Of a stretch of 64,000 bases of DNA, positions 9,415 through 18,250 are shown in pieces. A program made the translations under genes and the position numbers. This stretch comes from Candidatus Thiodiazotropha sp. (ex Monitilora ramsayi) (GTDB taxonomy: Bacteria > Pseudomonadota > Gammaproteobacteria > Chromatiales > Chromatiaceae): positions 496,001-560,000 of the forward strand of contig JAHXIO010000006.1 in the NCBI GenBank assembly GCA_025655595.1, written 5' to 3'. The first letter of the stretch is position 1; each line of letters opens with the position of its first letter. The notes beneath the pieces were generated by a model, which saw only the letters and a list, made by a program, of their open reading frames with translations, searched no databases and was not told the origin of the DNA.

Positions 9415-11949
9415 CTACTGCAGCAGGAGAACGGCACTGCCTAATACCGAAGCACAGGCGGCCTTTGTCACGGTAGTCGTTCGATCCGAACTGCAGGGTC
9501 CTCCGCAACGTGCCAGCCCGTCAGGCATGCCATCCGGATTGGAGGCGCCGCTATTGTCGTAGGGTTTGTTATCTGCCGTGTCGGTCAACAGCAGCATCAG
9601 TTCCCCTCTCACATCGGCAGTCGCCGGCTGGGTGGTGATATTCTGGCCGAGGAAGCTATCGATAATCGGATTGACGATCTGGTTTTCCCAGGTGCTGTCC
9701 ACGATACTATTGGCGTTCACCGAGAAATCGAAGCCAGGGAAGAAACTGCTTCTCAAGCCCGTGTCATCCACCAATTCGCTGCAGTACTCGATGGCAAGCT
9801 GGGATACCGCTACCTGGTGAGAGGAGAGGAATCCGTTGATGATTTCCGACGAGGGCAGCTGTTGCTTGATCGTAGTGAAGGTCGAGGTCACGGCACTGTT
9901 GGTGCGCGGGACTCCGGTCAGAGCCGACATGCTGGCATTGATCTCCTCGAAAGTGCGCAGGCCGATATCCGAAACCGGGTCGTTGTCGACAGGTGGTGCG
10001 GGAACGGGGATGGCCGGCTCCGTATAGACATTGATATTTGAGCCAAGTCGTTCGAATGTGAGAAAGAACTCGTCACTGTCAGCGCCCTTCTCCAGCGGAA
10101 TGGTGGTGCCGATTCTGGAGAGTTGTTGGCCGCTGGATGTGTAGTCGGTTCCGTTGATCGTTGTGACCAGGTGATCGTAGGCCTGACCCATGGCGGACTC
10201 TTTGCCGTTGATACCGATGCGCATGCCTTCCAGTGGTATCGAGCCCGGTGTTACTGTGGGATCAAGGCTGATAAAGCGGGCATCGCGGAACTGGTAGCTG
10301 TAGTTGTCGAACTGACTCACCTCGAACAGGATATAGCTGTCCGGCAAATCAACCAGGCTGGAGACATCAAACAGCAGATAGTATTTTTCGCCCACTCCAG
10401 CATCGAAATTCTGTGCAATCTGCGCTTCGTTCAGGGCTCGATTATGGACTGCCATCAGGCGAATCTTGCCGGCCCATTGATGCTCACCCGAGGGTTCACT
10501 GCCCAGTACCAGCGCATAGCTGTTGTCCCAATCACTCAGATTACCCGCTGCCGTGGCGTCGATATCGTCGGTGAAGACACCATTGACGTAGATCCGGCGT
10601 CCGTTGGCGGGGTCGTAGGTGATGACCACATGCTGTTCGGAAGCCTGCAAATCCTCATCGGCATCGGCAGTGGAGTGGGCCGGTTCACCATTACCGTCTG
10701 TGGTACTGGAACGCTGCATGAAATCGTAGTTGTAGAGAGTCTGGCCCAAGGTGAAGTTACGTACGTTGGCACCGGCGGAGTAGCTGACGATGCGGGCCGG
10801 GCCCTCCTGTGTGACATTGGCGGGGACCACCCAGGCCTCGATCGAGTATTCACCCGTAGCCTGGATCAACTGTGCCAGTTTACTGCTGTCACTCGTAACG
10901 CCCTGTGCCTTGCCGGTGCTGAATTCCAGACCCCAGCCTTCGACCCAGGTGACGCCGCCAGAGCTGAGCGTCAGGTTAATAGCGGGATCGACACCACTGG
11001 TGTCGTAAGCGATATTGCCGCTACCGGTCTTGAACTCATAGAGAGCGATCACGTCTGTCTCATGCCGGCTGCCGCCGCTGGCGACGATGCCGTCAGGCAG
11101 AGAGAGCGCCCGACTGACGATCAGGTTCGGGTCGATCGGAGTGGGCAGGATGCCGTTGGCCATCTGAATAATGGCGTTCTCCATCTCCGTAGCATTGTCC
11201 GGGCAGTTGTCCCAACAGTTGTGGAGTTCCAGCAGACGCTGTACCAAGCGAGAGTTAGACGGTGTATCCAGATCGATGGAGGTTTTAACGGCAGCATAGG
11301 CCGTATCGGCGTCGCCATCGGCGAAATAGGGTGACTGAGGTGCGATGGAAGTCTCAATATGACATTCGTCGCAGTACTGGGTGAGCAACGGGTGTACATG
11401 GGTGGCGAAGAGGATCGAATCATCTGGGAACTGTTTACTTGCACCCACTTCGCTGTCGTTGGGTGCTTCCAGTTCGATCTCCCGGCCGGTGGTCGCGCCT
11501 GTGCCAACCCAGGCCTCAATGTAAGTCGTGATGATGGAAGCACAGGCACTGTCGCTTGCCTGCCAGCAATTGTGGCCATTGGCGACCTTGGTGACCAGGC
11601 TCGATGCGTCCGGTTCGTTCCGGTTGATAAAGGGATTGGCCGCTTCATAGGCGACATTGACATCGTCGTCCCTGACAAAGAGCGGTGCCTGGCCACCTGT
11701 GCCGTGACATTCACCGCAGCGGTTCTGTGCGCGCAGGGGTTCCCATAAACTGACACGAAAGTTCTGGATATCGGTCGTGCGGGCCGCGGGACCGCTATAG
11801 GTGCTTGGTGGCGTGCTGTTGGTCACCGGTTGTGTCTCGGTGGAGACTCCATCCTGACACCCCTGAATCGTCAGGGTCATGATGGAGATGAAGCAGATCG
11901 GGAGCAGGCGGCTCGCCCATCCCTGAGTGTTGTTTTTCCGTTGTTGCAT
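9415..11949 (-). CDS. LamG-domain lipoprotein with two c-type haem motifs
   Basis: The ATG at 11949 is preferred, with a GAGAGTGA site before it and 25 bases after the upstream stop. It gives a lipoprotein signal ending TIQGC near residue 31 of 844. CGECH at residues 78-82 and CDECH at 193-197 bind haem c. They lie in two similar units about 115 residues long, each followed by a D(G)DxxxAY segment and an H/N-N-C-W segment, so the haem module is duplicated. Residues 280-520 form a LamG/concanavalin-like jelly roll (VIALYEFKTG; YSIEAWVVPANV; HVVITYDPANGRRIYVNG). The C-terminal 300 residues are unassigned. It is probably an envelope electron carrier with a carbohydrate- or protein-binding domain. 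It follows the one-haem protein gene in the same operon. Confidence 0.78.
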   Translation of the reverse strand: MQQRKNNTQGWASRLLPICFISIMTLTIQGCQDGVSTETQPVTNSTPPSTYSGPAARTTDIQNFRVSLWEPLRAQNRCGECHGTGGQAPLFVRDDDVNVAYEAANPFINRNEPDASSLVTKVANGHNCWQASDSACASIITTYIEAWVGTGATTGREIELEAPNDSEVGASKQFPDDSILFATHVHPLLTQYCDECHIETSIAPQSPYFADGDADTAYAAVKTSIDLDTPSNSRLVQRLLELHNCWDNCPDNATEMENAIIQMANGILPTPIDPNLIVSRALSLPDGIVASGGSRHETDVIALYEFKTGSGNIAYDTSGVDPAINLTLSSGGVTWVEGWGLEFSTGKAQGVTSDSSKLAQLIQATGEYSIEAWVVPANVTQEGPARIVSYSAGANVRNFTLGQTLYNYDFMQRSSTTDGNGEPAHSTADADEDLQASEQHVVITYDPANGRRIYVNGVFTDDIDATAAGNLSDWDNSYALVLGSEPSGEHQWAGKIRLMAVHNRALNEAQIAQNFDAGVGEKYYLLFDVSSLVDLPDSYILFEVSQFDNYSYQFRDARFISLDPTVTPGSIPLEGMRIGINGKESAMGQAYDHLVTTINGTDYTSSGQQLSRIGTTIPLEKGADSDEFFLTFERLGSNINVYTEPAIPVPAPPVDNDPVSDIGLRTFEEINASMSALTGVPRTNSAVTSTFTTIKQQLPSSEIINGFLSSHQVAVSQLAIEYCSELVDDTGLRSSFFPGFDFSVNANSIVDSTWENQIVNPIIDSFLGQNITTQPATADVRGELMLLLTDTADNKPYDNSGASNPDGMPDGLARCGGPCSSDRTTTVTKAACASVLGSAVLLLQ

Positions 11950-11974
11950 ATTCACTCTCTCGGCTGGTACGAGC

Positions 11975-13162
11975 TCAATCCCCTGCGCAGTAGACTGCCG
12001 ATTCGGCAAAGACGCGCTTCATGTTGTAGTCGGTTTTGAAACTGGTGGTCATGGTGTCGATCTGGGTACGGTCGGCACTGTCACCCGGCTCTCTGAGACA
12101 GACGGCCTGGAATGCCTTGGTCACCTGGCACTCGGCAAAGGCGTGACTGTTGGCCAACTCCTGTCCCATCGAGGCGGCGCCGTTACCCGATCCGGGCAGA
12201 CTGGCGTCCCATCCGAGTACGGAATTGGGTCCCTCCCGCCAGTAGTTGATCCAACTGTCGTCGACCGTGATGTAACCATCCTTGAAGTTGTTGCTGTTGA
12301 TCAGGTACTTGGGCTGTACAACGCCCTGTGTATAGACAAGGCGGCCCGCATCCTCGTTGCCTTCCGGGTATTCATAGTTGTAGTAGGCGTAGGCCTCTGC
12401 CAGTGGTTCCATGCCGGCATGGCAGCCGAGACAGTTATTGAAGTAGACGCGGCTATCACCGCCCGGGCTGTGTGAGACATCCTGTCGTACCCTGTCTGAA
12501 GATCTTGTGGGATCCTTGATCAGTTCCAGGTCTTTACACAGATGGTTGAGCATGGTGAAACGGAACATGCCCCGGTTGGTGCCGTCGATAAAGAAGGCGC
12601 GTGCAGCTGCACGGGTGGAGATCACACCGGCGGCGCCACTGCTGGGTATGCCGGTGACGCTCGACTGGGTTCTTTTTACCAATACGTCTTTCAGATTGAG
12701 CCCCTGGTCCTCTATCGCCTCATAGTGGGCGTTGTCGTTTACCGAATAGACCGGAGCGTTGCTGCCGACATAGAGAATGTCGGCAGAGAGAAGTTGATTG
12801 AATGGCTCTTCATCCCGCACCATGCCGATGACGGTTGCCGAATAGTCATTCAAAGGTGCGAAGACCGTCTGTTCTTCATTGGTCCACGGGGTAGCCCAGT
12901 TTTTCAAGGTGACGTTGTAAAAGTCGTCGTGCTCCACGGCAATCATGGCAGCGGCCAGTGGATCGTTGTTATTCACGATCTCATCGACCATCAGATCGAG
13001 AGTGGCAGGTGTCGGCGGTACACCCGCCAGCCGGTCGTGTATGCGTTTGGCCTGTTCGCGAGGTCCGCTCATTGCAGTTGTGCACACCATCAATAGCACT
13101 GGGAGTGACAGGAGGGTGGCGGTTTTTCTTATAAGTCTTTTGCTCAACTTCATTGATGACAT
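11975..13162 (-). CDS. Exported one-haem cytochrome-like protein, DUF1585/DUF1592-like features
   Basis: I chose the ATG at 13162 (GAGG nine bases upstream). ATG at 13183 or 13153 and TTG at 13207 are also possible. The 395-residue product has a signal peptide (KRLIRKTATLLSLPVLLMV, cleavage near AMS|GP). One c-type haem motif, CLGCH, is at about residues 244-248 (FNNCLGCHAGMEPLAEAY). The late segment MGQELANSHAFAECQVTKAFQAVC resembles the end of planctomycete-type DUF1585 domains, where a similar G-x-x-x-x-x-x-x-F-x-x-C-Q motif occurs; this link is from memory. It is the first gene of the minus-strand arm and is divergent from the HzsA-like gene. Confidence 0.65.
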   Translation of the reverse strand: MSSMKLSKRLIRKTATLLSLPVLLMVCTTAMSGPREQAKRIHDRLAGVPPTPATLDLMVDEIVNNNDPLAAAMIAVEHDDFYNVTLKNWATPWTNEEQTVFAPLNDYSATVIGMVRDEEPFNQLLSADILYVGSNAPVYSVNDNAHYEAIEDQGLNLKDVLVKRTQSSVTGIPSSGAAGVISTRAAARAFFIDGTNRGMFRFTMLNHLCKDLELIKDPTRSSDRVRQDVSHSPGGDSRVYFNNCLGCHAGMEPLAEAYAYYNYEYPEGNEDAGRLVYTQGVVQPKYLINSNNFKDGYITVDDSWINYWREGPNSVLGWDASLPGSGNGAASMGQELANSHAFAECQVTKAFQAVCLREPGDSADRTQIDTMTTSFKTDYNMKRVFAESAVYCAGD

Positions 13163-13460
13163 GCCAGAGTGCCTCTGTTCCATGTTGAATATTTGTCTCC
13201 ATAACAAAACAGAATTTAATGCCTGTTTGGAGAGTTCGATCTTTACCCTTGCTTTCTATATGAGCCCTGAGGATTGTCAACACAATCGGTTGAAAAAGTG
13301 ATCTCAGTTTTTACAGGTTGTGATCTATCGCACTGATTGGAATGTTTCTTGGCGTAGACTTTCAAGTCCATGATTTACTTGGCGATATAAGAAGCTAATT
13401 CGTATCCGGTTCGCGTTAACACGAATGCTTTAAGCCGGCACATGAAGGGACCATCAGTGA
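13163..13460. promoter_or_regulatory. Divergent promoter region of the haem-protein cluster
   Basis: About 300 bases separate the first genes of the two arms, so both arms are probably controlled from here. The region is AT-rich compared with the flanks, particularly 13200-13400. I see no clear operator palindrome and could not assign -10/-35 elements with confidence. Confidence 0.45.
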
Positions 13461-16091
13461 ATGAACAACAAATATCGTAATATCACTACCGTTCTATACG
13501 GTACCTGTCTTGCTCTGTTGCTGGCCGGTTGCGGTACGGGCAGTGATGAGCCCGATCCGGTGGTTGTCGATAAACCGATAGCCTACGTCATGCGACCTGT
13601 GATTGAAGATGCCACCACCGATATCAGGGTAACCCAGGCGTTCGAAGCGGGAGGTGATCTCTACCTCAGGGACCGGGCTTCTCCCACTGCAACCGAGTAC
13701 AACATCACGGGTAGTATCACCGGTGGACTGGGTGATGTTCGTGACATCTCCGTCTCTTTCGATGGGACTAAGCTGCTTTTCTCCCTTCGCATGCCGCTGA
13801 TCGAAGGAGCTGATCCCGAGGATCAGCCGACATGGAATCTCTGGGAGTACAACATAGAGACCAGTCAGCTCAGGCGGGTCATTACTTCCGATATCACTGC
13901 AGAAGACGGGCATGACCGCTTCCCTCACTTTCTGCCTGACGGTCGTATCGTTTTCTCCTCTACACGCCAGCGACTTGCCAAGGCGAGGCTGCTGGATGAA
14001 GGCAAGTCGCAATATCTTGCAATGGAGAGGGCGGTGGATGAGCCTGCCATGGTTCTGCATGTCATGAATGAAGACGGTAGTGATATCAAACAGATCTCGC
14101 TGAACCGCAGCCACGATTTTTCGCCAAGCGTGCTGGACAGCGGCAAGGTTGTTTTCAGTCGCTGGGACAATGCCGATGGGCAGAATGCCATCCACCTCTA
14201 CCGCATGAATCCCGATGGTACCGAACTGGAGCTGCTCTATGGCGTGAACAGTCACGATACCGGCACCAACAGCAGTACGATTCAGTTTATGCGTCCTATG
14301 GAGATGCCGGACGGTCAGCTCTTGAGTCTCCTGTTGCCTTTCGACGGTACCAACTGGGGTGGGGCAATGATGCGTATCGATTCCCCTGTGTTTGTCGATA
14401 ATCAACAGCCCACATGGCAGAACAATGGATTGACAGGTCCTGCACAGACGTTTGCCACAGTACATGAAGTTACGACGGATGGTTCAGTCTCCAGCGGTGG
14501 ACGTCTGAGTAGTGCTTTCCCGCTCTACGACGGTACCAACCGGTTGTTGATCAGTTGGAGCCAGTGCCGCTTGATGGAGAATGGAAATATTGTTCCCTGC
14601 ACGGCTGATCGTCTGGCCAACCCGAACCTGGAAGAGGCTCCGCCCATCTACGGAATTTTTATCTACGATATCTCTGATCAGACGCAACTGCCTATCGTTG
14701 CCCCGCAGGAGGGTGTGATTTACTCCGAGGTGGTTGCTGCGGATAATCGCCCTCTGCCGACTGTCCTGCTGGATAAGTTGCCAGGGTCTGAGTTGGATCC
14801 AACCCTGGTAACTGAAAAGGCGGGGTTGCTGCACATCCGTAGCATCTATGACATGGATGGGTTGGATACCGCTACGCCGGATATCGCCACACTGGCCGAT
14901 CCAGCTCAGACTCTGGCTGCAGGTCGTACAGCCAGATTTCTCAGATTGATCAAGCCTGTGACCATACCGGATGAAGATGTGCTCGACTTCTCCAATTCAG
15001 CCTTTGGCCGTACTGCGCAGTTCGGTATGCGGGAGGTGGTCGGCTATACGCCCATCGAACCCGATGGTTCAGTACAGGTAAAGGTACCTGCCAATGTACC
15101 GGTTAGTTTTGAGGTGCTCGATGCCGATGGCAGAAAACTTAATCAGAACCATCCCTTCTGGCTGCAATTTCGTCCAGGTGAAGTGATAGAGTGCAACGGC
15201 TGCCACGACCCTGCCAGTCCATTACCTCATGGGCGTTTGACGGCTGCCCCGCCCAGTGTCAATGTTGGGGCGCCTGCGGGTGGTGTGCCATTTCCAAATA
15301 CCAATGTGGCCCTCTGGACCGATCCCGGAGAGACGATGGCGCAGACACGCAATCGATTGAACTGTGGCGGTGCCTGCGACCCGACCATGGATATTCTCTT
15401 TACAGATATCTGGACGGATCCCGCCGTACGTGCCATCGATCCTGCGATCTCTTATCGCTATGATGATCTGACAACGACGCAACCCATGAGTGACTCAACC
15501 TGCGATGCCACTTGGCACAGTCTCTGTCGATCCATCATCCAATATGAACAGCATATCCATCCACTTTGGAGCTCATCCCGGGAGGTCTTGGATGGTATGG
15601 GTAATGTGATCGACGATCATACCTGCACCGGCTGTCACACTTCCGATAATGCCGGTGTGGCAGTGGAGCCCGATGCCCAACTTGATCTTACCGACGGCGC
15701 CGACCAGGATGAACCGGAACATTTCGCCGCCTACCATGAGTTGCTCTATCCTGATGACATTCAAGTTATTAACGGTGGCATCCTGGTCGATCTGTTAGAG
15801 CCGCAAACCGATGCCGACGGCAACCAGCTCTATGAGGTTGACGCGGACGGTAATTTGGTTCTGGACATCGACGGTAATCCTATACCACTGCCTGACTTAC
15901 CAGTACCTGTACCCGGTGGTGCTTCCATGGTTGCCGGTTCCGCGTCGGCGGGCAGATTTCTCGGCAAGTTCGATACCGGCGGCACACACAACGGTTACCT
16001 GACCGAGGCGGAGAAACGATTGATTGCAGAGTGGCTCGACATCGGCGCTCAGTACTACAATAACCCCTTTGACGCGCCACTGGATAACTGA
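13461..16091 (+). CDS. HzsA-related lipoprotein: beta-propeller with two c-type haem motifs
   Basis: The 876-residue protein has a lipoprotein signal with Cys24 (LALLLAGC). Residues about 45-430 contain repeated PD40/WD40-like blades, such as VSFDGTKLLFSLR, HFLPDGRIVFSSTR and SVLDSGKVVFSRW followed by HLYRMNPDGTE, so a beta-propeller is expected. CNGCH at 578-582 and CTGCH at 722-726 are haem c sites. This layout, propeller then haem domain, is that of the hydrazine synthase alpha subunit and its many relatives. HzsB and HzsC are absent, so hydrazine synthesis is not implied. It heads the plus-strand arm, and its stop is three bases from the next start. A surface or periplasmic oxidoreductase is the most likely role. 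Confidence 0.75.
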   Translation: MNNKYRNITTVLYGTCLALLLAGCGTGSDEPDPVVVDKPIAYVMRPVIEDATTDIRVTQAFEAGGDLYLRDRASPTATEYNITGSITGGLGDVRDISVSFDGTKLLFSLRMPLIEGADPEDQPTWNLWEYNIETSQLRRVITSDITAEDGHDRFPHFLPDGRIVFSSTRQRLAKARLLDEGKSQYLAMERAVDEPAMVLHVMNEDGSDIKQISLNRSHDFSPSVLDSGKVVFSRWDNADGQNAIHLYRMNPDGTELELLYGVNSHDTGTNSSTIQFMRPMEMPDGQLLSLLLPFDGTNWGGAMMRIDSPVFVDNQQPTWQNNGLTGPAQTFATVHEVTTDGSVSSGGRLSSAFPLYDGTNRLLISWSQCRLMENGNIVPCTADRLANPNLEEAPPIYGIFIYDISDQTQLPIVAPQEGVIYSEVVAADNRPLPTVLLDKLPGSELDPTLVTEKAGLLHIRSIYDMDGLDTATPDIATLADPAQTLAAGRTARFLRLIKPVTIPDEDVLDFSNSAFGRTAQFGMREVVGYTPIEPDGSVQVKVPANVPVSFEVLDADGRKLNQNHPFWLQFRPGEVIECNGCHDPASPLPHGRLTAAPPSVNVGAPAGGVPFPNTNVALWTDPGETMAQTRNRLNCGGACDPTMDILFTDIWTDPAVRAIDPAISYRYDDLTTTQPMSDSTCDATWHSLCRSIIQYEQHIHPLWSSSREVLDGMGNVIDDHTCTGCHTSDNAGVAVEPDAQLDLTDGADQDEPEHFAAYHELLYPDDIQVINGGILVDLLEPQTDADGNQLYEVDADGNLVLDIDGNPIPLPDLPVPVPGGASMVAGSASAGRFLGKFDTGGTHNGYLTEAEKRLIAEWLDIGAQYYNNPFDAPLDN

Positions 16092-16094
16092 CGT

Positions 16095-16856
16095 TTGAGA
16101 CAAAAGAGGTTCAAGCAGGTCCTGCAGCCCGGCTGGCTGTTGTTGTTGCTGTGGCTGGTACCATTGTTGGGGCGGGCAGAGCAGTCCTATCTCCGGGTTG
16201 AGGTAGCAGCACCCTATGTTGAGGTGCATACCGGTCCGGGTGTGGGATATCCCATCGACTATGTGATAGAGCGAGGTGAGACGGTAGAAGTACTCAAGCG
16301 TCGAACAGATTGGTATCAGATACGCACCCATCGCGAACACCAGGGCTGGGTCCATGCCGAAGAGATGCGTCAAACAGTAACCGCTAACGGTGAACCCTTG
16401 TCTGTCGCAATCTATACCCAGGATGATTTTGAACAGAGGGACTGGGAGTTCGGTTTTCTGGGTGGCGATATGGATGGTGCAGCGGTTTTGAGTCTGTATG
16501 GCGGTTATGCCTTCAATGAAAATTTATCCGCTGAGATCTCAGTGTCACAAGCCCTGGGTAACTTCTCCAGTGAATATATGATCGATTTCAACCTGCTCTC
16601 CCATCCCTTCCCGTCTTGGAGATACAGTCCATTTTTTACGCTTGGGGGCGGGATGATAAACACCAAGCCTGATACCACACTGGTGCAGACCGAGGATCGT
16701 ACCGATTCTACGGCACATGTGGGTGTCGGACTGCACGCCTATATGACAAGGCGTTTTTTTCTGCGTGCCGAGTTCAGACACTACGCCGTCTTTACCAGCC
16801 GTGACGACAATGAGGATTTTGATCAGTGGAAAATTGGATTCGGCTTCTTTTTCTGA
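16095..16856 (+). CDS. SH3b domain plus outer-membrane beta-barrel protein
   Basis: The start is a TTG three bases after the HzsA-like stop. It yields a signal peptide (WLLLLLWLVPLLG, cleavage near GRA|EQ) in a 253-residue product. Residues about 33-93 form a bacterial SH3 domain (LRVEVAAPYVEVHTGPGVGY ... RTDWYQIRTHREHQGWVHAE). The remaining 150 residues form an eight-strand-like barrel with a terminal aromatic (WKIGFGFFF). SH3b domains often bind peptidoglycan or peptides, so the protein could link the barrel to the wall. The next barrel gene starts inside this one (31-base overlap), which predicts coupled translation. Confidence 0.72.
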   Translation: MRQKRFKQVLQPGWLLLLLWLVPLLGRAEQSYLRVEVAAPYVEVHTGPGVGYPIDYVIERGETVEVLKRRTDWYQIRTHREHQGWVHAEEMRQTVTANGEPLSVAIYTQDDFEQRDWEFGFLGGDMDGAAVLSLYGGYAFNENLSAEISVSQALGNFSSEYMIDFNLLSHPFPSWRYSPFFTLGGGMINTKPDTTLVQTEDRTDSTAHVGVGLHAYMTRRFFLRAEFRHYAVFTSRDDNEDFDQWKIGFGFFF

Positions 16857-17488
16857 GCGTCTTTATATCGCCGTTATTATCGGCCGCTCCACCCGTGTCC
16901 GCACAGGAGACGATTGAGGATAGCCTGCGCTCGGAGCCGGTGGTACAGCCGGAGATTGCCAGGAGGGAGTTTGTCGAACCCGAGATCGATGAAGAGGATT
17001 TCGAGGTGGGTGGTTTTGTCGGATTTCTCAGTGTGGAGGATTTCGGCACCAGTCCCGTCTACGGTGCCAGACTGGCCTATCACGTGACCGAAGCCATTTT
17101 TCTTGAAGCGGCAGTAGGTACCAGCACGGCGGATAAAACCAGTTTCGAGCTGCTCAGCGGAAACGTGCAGCTATTGACGGACGATCAACGGGACTTCACC
17201 TACTACAACCTCTCCGCCGGTTACAACGTGCTGCCTGGCGAGGTCTTTTTCGGTGGCAGCCACGCTTTCAACAGCCAGTTCTACCTGATTGCCGGCGTGG
17301 GCAGTACCCGCTTTGCGGGAAATGACGAATTTACCGTCAACGTCGGTGCCGGCTACCGGCTGCTGATCAACGACTGGCTGACCCTGCATCTCGATGCCAG
17401 AGATCACATGTTCGAGTCGGACCTGCTGGGTGAGGCGAAGACGACACACAACATCGAGCTGCATGGCGGCCTGACATTTTTCTTTTAA
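16826..17488 (+). CDS. Outer-membrane beta-barrel protein
   Basis: The GTG start at 16826 lies inside the end of the SH3b-barrel gene. The product of 220 residues has a signal peptide (WIRLLFLSVFISPLLSA, cleavage near VSA|QE), then an acidic linker (RREFVEPEIDEEDFE). An eight-strand-type barrel follows, ending in HGGLTFFF. It resembles the barrel of the preceding protein and the OMP_myx_plus type (TIGR04565, from memory), and the two may have arisen by duplication. The acidic linker may project into the periplasm and contact basic partners. It is followed at 10 bases by the TlpA gene. Confidence 0.72.
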   Translation: MENWIRLLFLSVFISPLLSAAPPVSAQETIEDSLRSEPVVQPEIARREFVEPEIDEEDFEVGGFVGFLSVEDFGTSPVYGARLAYHVTEAIFLEAAVGTSTADKTSFELLSGNVQLLTDDQRDFTYYNLSAGYNVLPGEVFFGGSHAFNSQFYLIAGVGSTRFAGNDEFTVNVGAGYRLLINDWLTLHLDARDHMFESDLLGEAKTTHNIELHGGLTFFF

Positions 17489-17498
17489 GGAGTTCACT

Positions 17499-18014
17499 AT
17501 GGTACATAAGAACCGAACGATCCATTGGGCCAGGGTGATAGTGGTAACGGTGGCGATGATGCTGATCGCAGGACAGGCCTCGGCCAGCAGTGAGCCAAGT
17601 CCTGCGCCCGATTTCACTTTGAAAAGCCGCTCCGGCGAGAACATAAAATTGAGCGAGCTTCGCGGTCAGGTGGTAATGATCAACTTCTGGGCCTCCTGGT
17701 GCGGGCCCTGTCGACAGGAGATGCCGATTCTGGATCAGCTCTACCAGCGTTATGAGCCCATGGGATTCACTCTGTTGGGTGTCAACGTGGAAGAGGACAG
17801 CGCTGCGGCCAACAAGGTGCTGAGAGAGATACCTGTAACTTTTCCGGTGCTCTACGACAGCAAGAACCAGGTGAGCGAGACCTATCAGGTTCGTGCCATG
17901 CCAAGCACATTCCTCATCGATCGGGACGGCAAGGTGCGCTATCTCCATAAGGGCTACAAGCCGGGCTACGAGGAAGAGTATCAGAAGCAGGTCAGGGAGC
18001 TGATACGCGAATGA
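17499..18014 (+). CDS. TlpA/ResA-family periplasmic thioredoxin
   Basis: The product has 171 residues, with an N-terminal signal/anchor (VIVVTVAMMLIAGQA, cleavage near ASA|SS). A thioredoxin fold of the AhpC-TSA/Redoxin type follows. The active site WCGPC has cysteines at 68 and 71, and the cis-Pro loop is RAMPSTFLIDRDG. These proteins reduce disulfides, commonly apocytochrome CxxCH cysteines or copper-site cysteines. Here the candidates are the five CxxCH motifs in the neighbouring genes and the C-terminal Cys-Gly-Cys of the next gene, which it overlaps by four bases. The catalytic assignment is firm; the substrate is inferred. Confidence 0.88.
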   Translation: MVHKNRTIHWARVIVVTVAMMLIAGQASASSEPSPAPDFTLKSRSGENIKLSELRGQVVMINFWASWCGPCRQEMPILDQLYQRYEPMGFTLLGVNVEEDSAAANKVLREIPVTFPVLYDSKNQVSETYQVRAMPSTFLIDRDGKVRYLHKGYKPGYEEEYQKQVRELIRE

Positions 18015-18250
18015 TGCGAATGGGCAGAAACATACCACGCAGTTGTGTGGTCGTCATGCTGGCTATGTTGGTATCGGCATGCAGTGTGGAGCCCTGGGTG
18101 AAACCCTACGAGCGGGCCAATCTTGCCGATCCGATTATGAGTTTTGACCGTGATCCTGTGGCCAATGCCTATCGCGTACACGTCTACGAGACGAGAGAAG
18201 CTGCACGAGGTGCTGACGGCAAATCGGGAGGTGGCTGTGGTTGTAACTAG
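18011..18250 (+). CDS. DUF4266 small lipoprotein ending in GGGCGCN
   Basis: This 79-residue protein starts by ATGA overlap with tlpA. It has a lipoprotein signal (VVVMLAMLVSAC). The mature part has the DUF4266 signature WVKPYERANLADPIM followed by a short charged stretch and the terminal GGGCGCN. DUF4266 proteins are known to sit beside DUF3570 proteins and thioredoxins; the function is unknown. The two cysteines separated by one glycine are well placed for metal binding, disulfide cycling with TlpA, or a covalent modification, all inferred. The downstream DUF3570 gene starts inside this one. Confidence 0.8.
   Translation: MMRMGRNIPRSCVVVMLAMLVSACSVEPWVKPYERANLADPIMSFDRDPVANAYRVHVYETREAARGADGKSGGGCGCN

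Noticed and set aside
10123-11334. A 403-codon plus-strand open frame inside the LamG/haem gene
   Set aside because: It is antisense to a protein with clear haem motifs, LamG domain and lipoprotein signal. Its own translation has no recognisable domain or export signal.
13494-14465. A 323-codon minus-strand open frame inside the HzsA-like gene
   Set aside because: It is antisense to the propeller repeats, which are clearly coding on the plus strand. The antisense product is low-complexity and lacks a motif.
13461-16091. Hydrazine synthase or anammox function
   Set aside because: Only an HzsA-like protein is present. HzsB, HzsC and hydrazine dehydrogenase genes are not in the window and the remaining genes look gammaproteobacterial.
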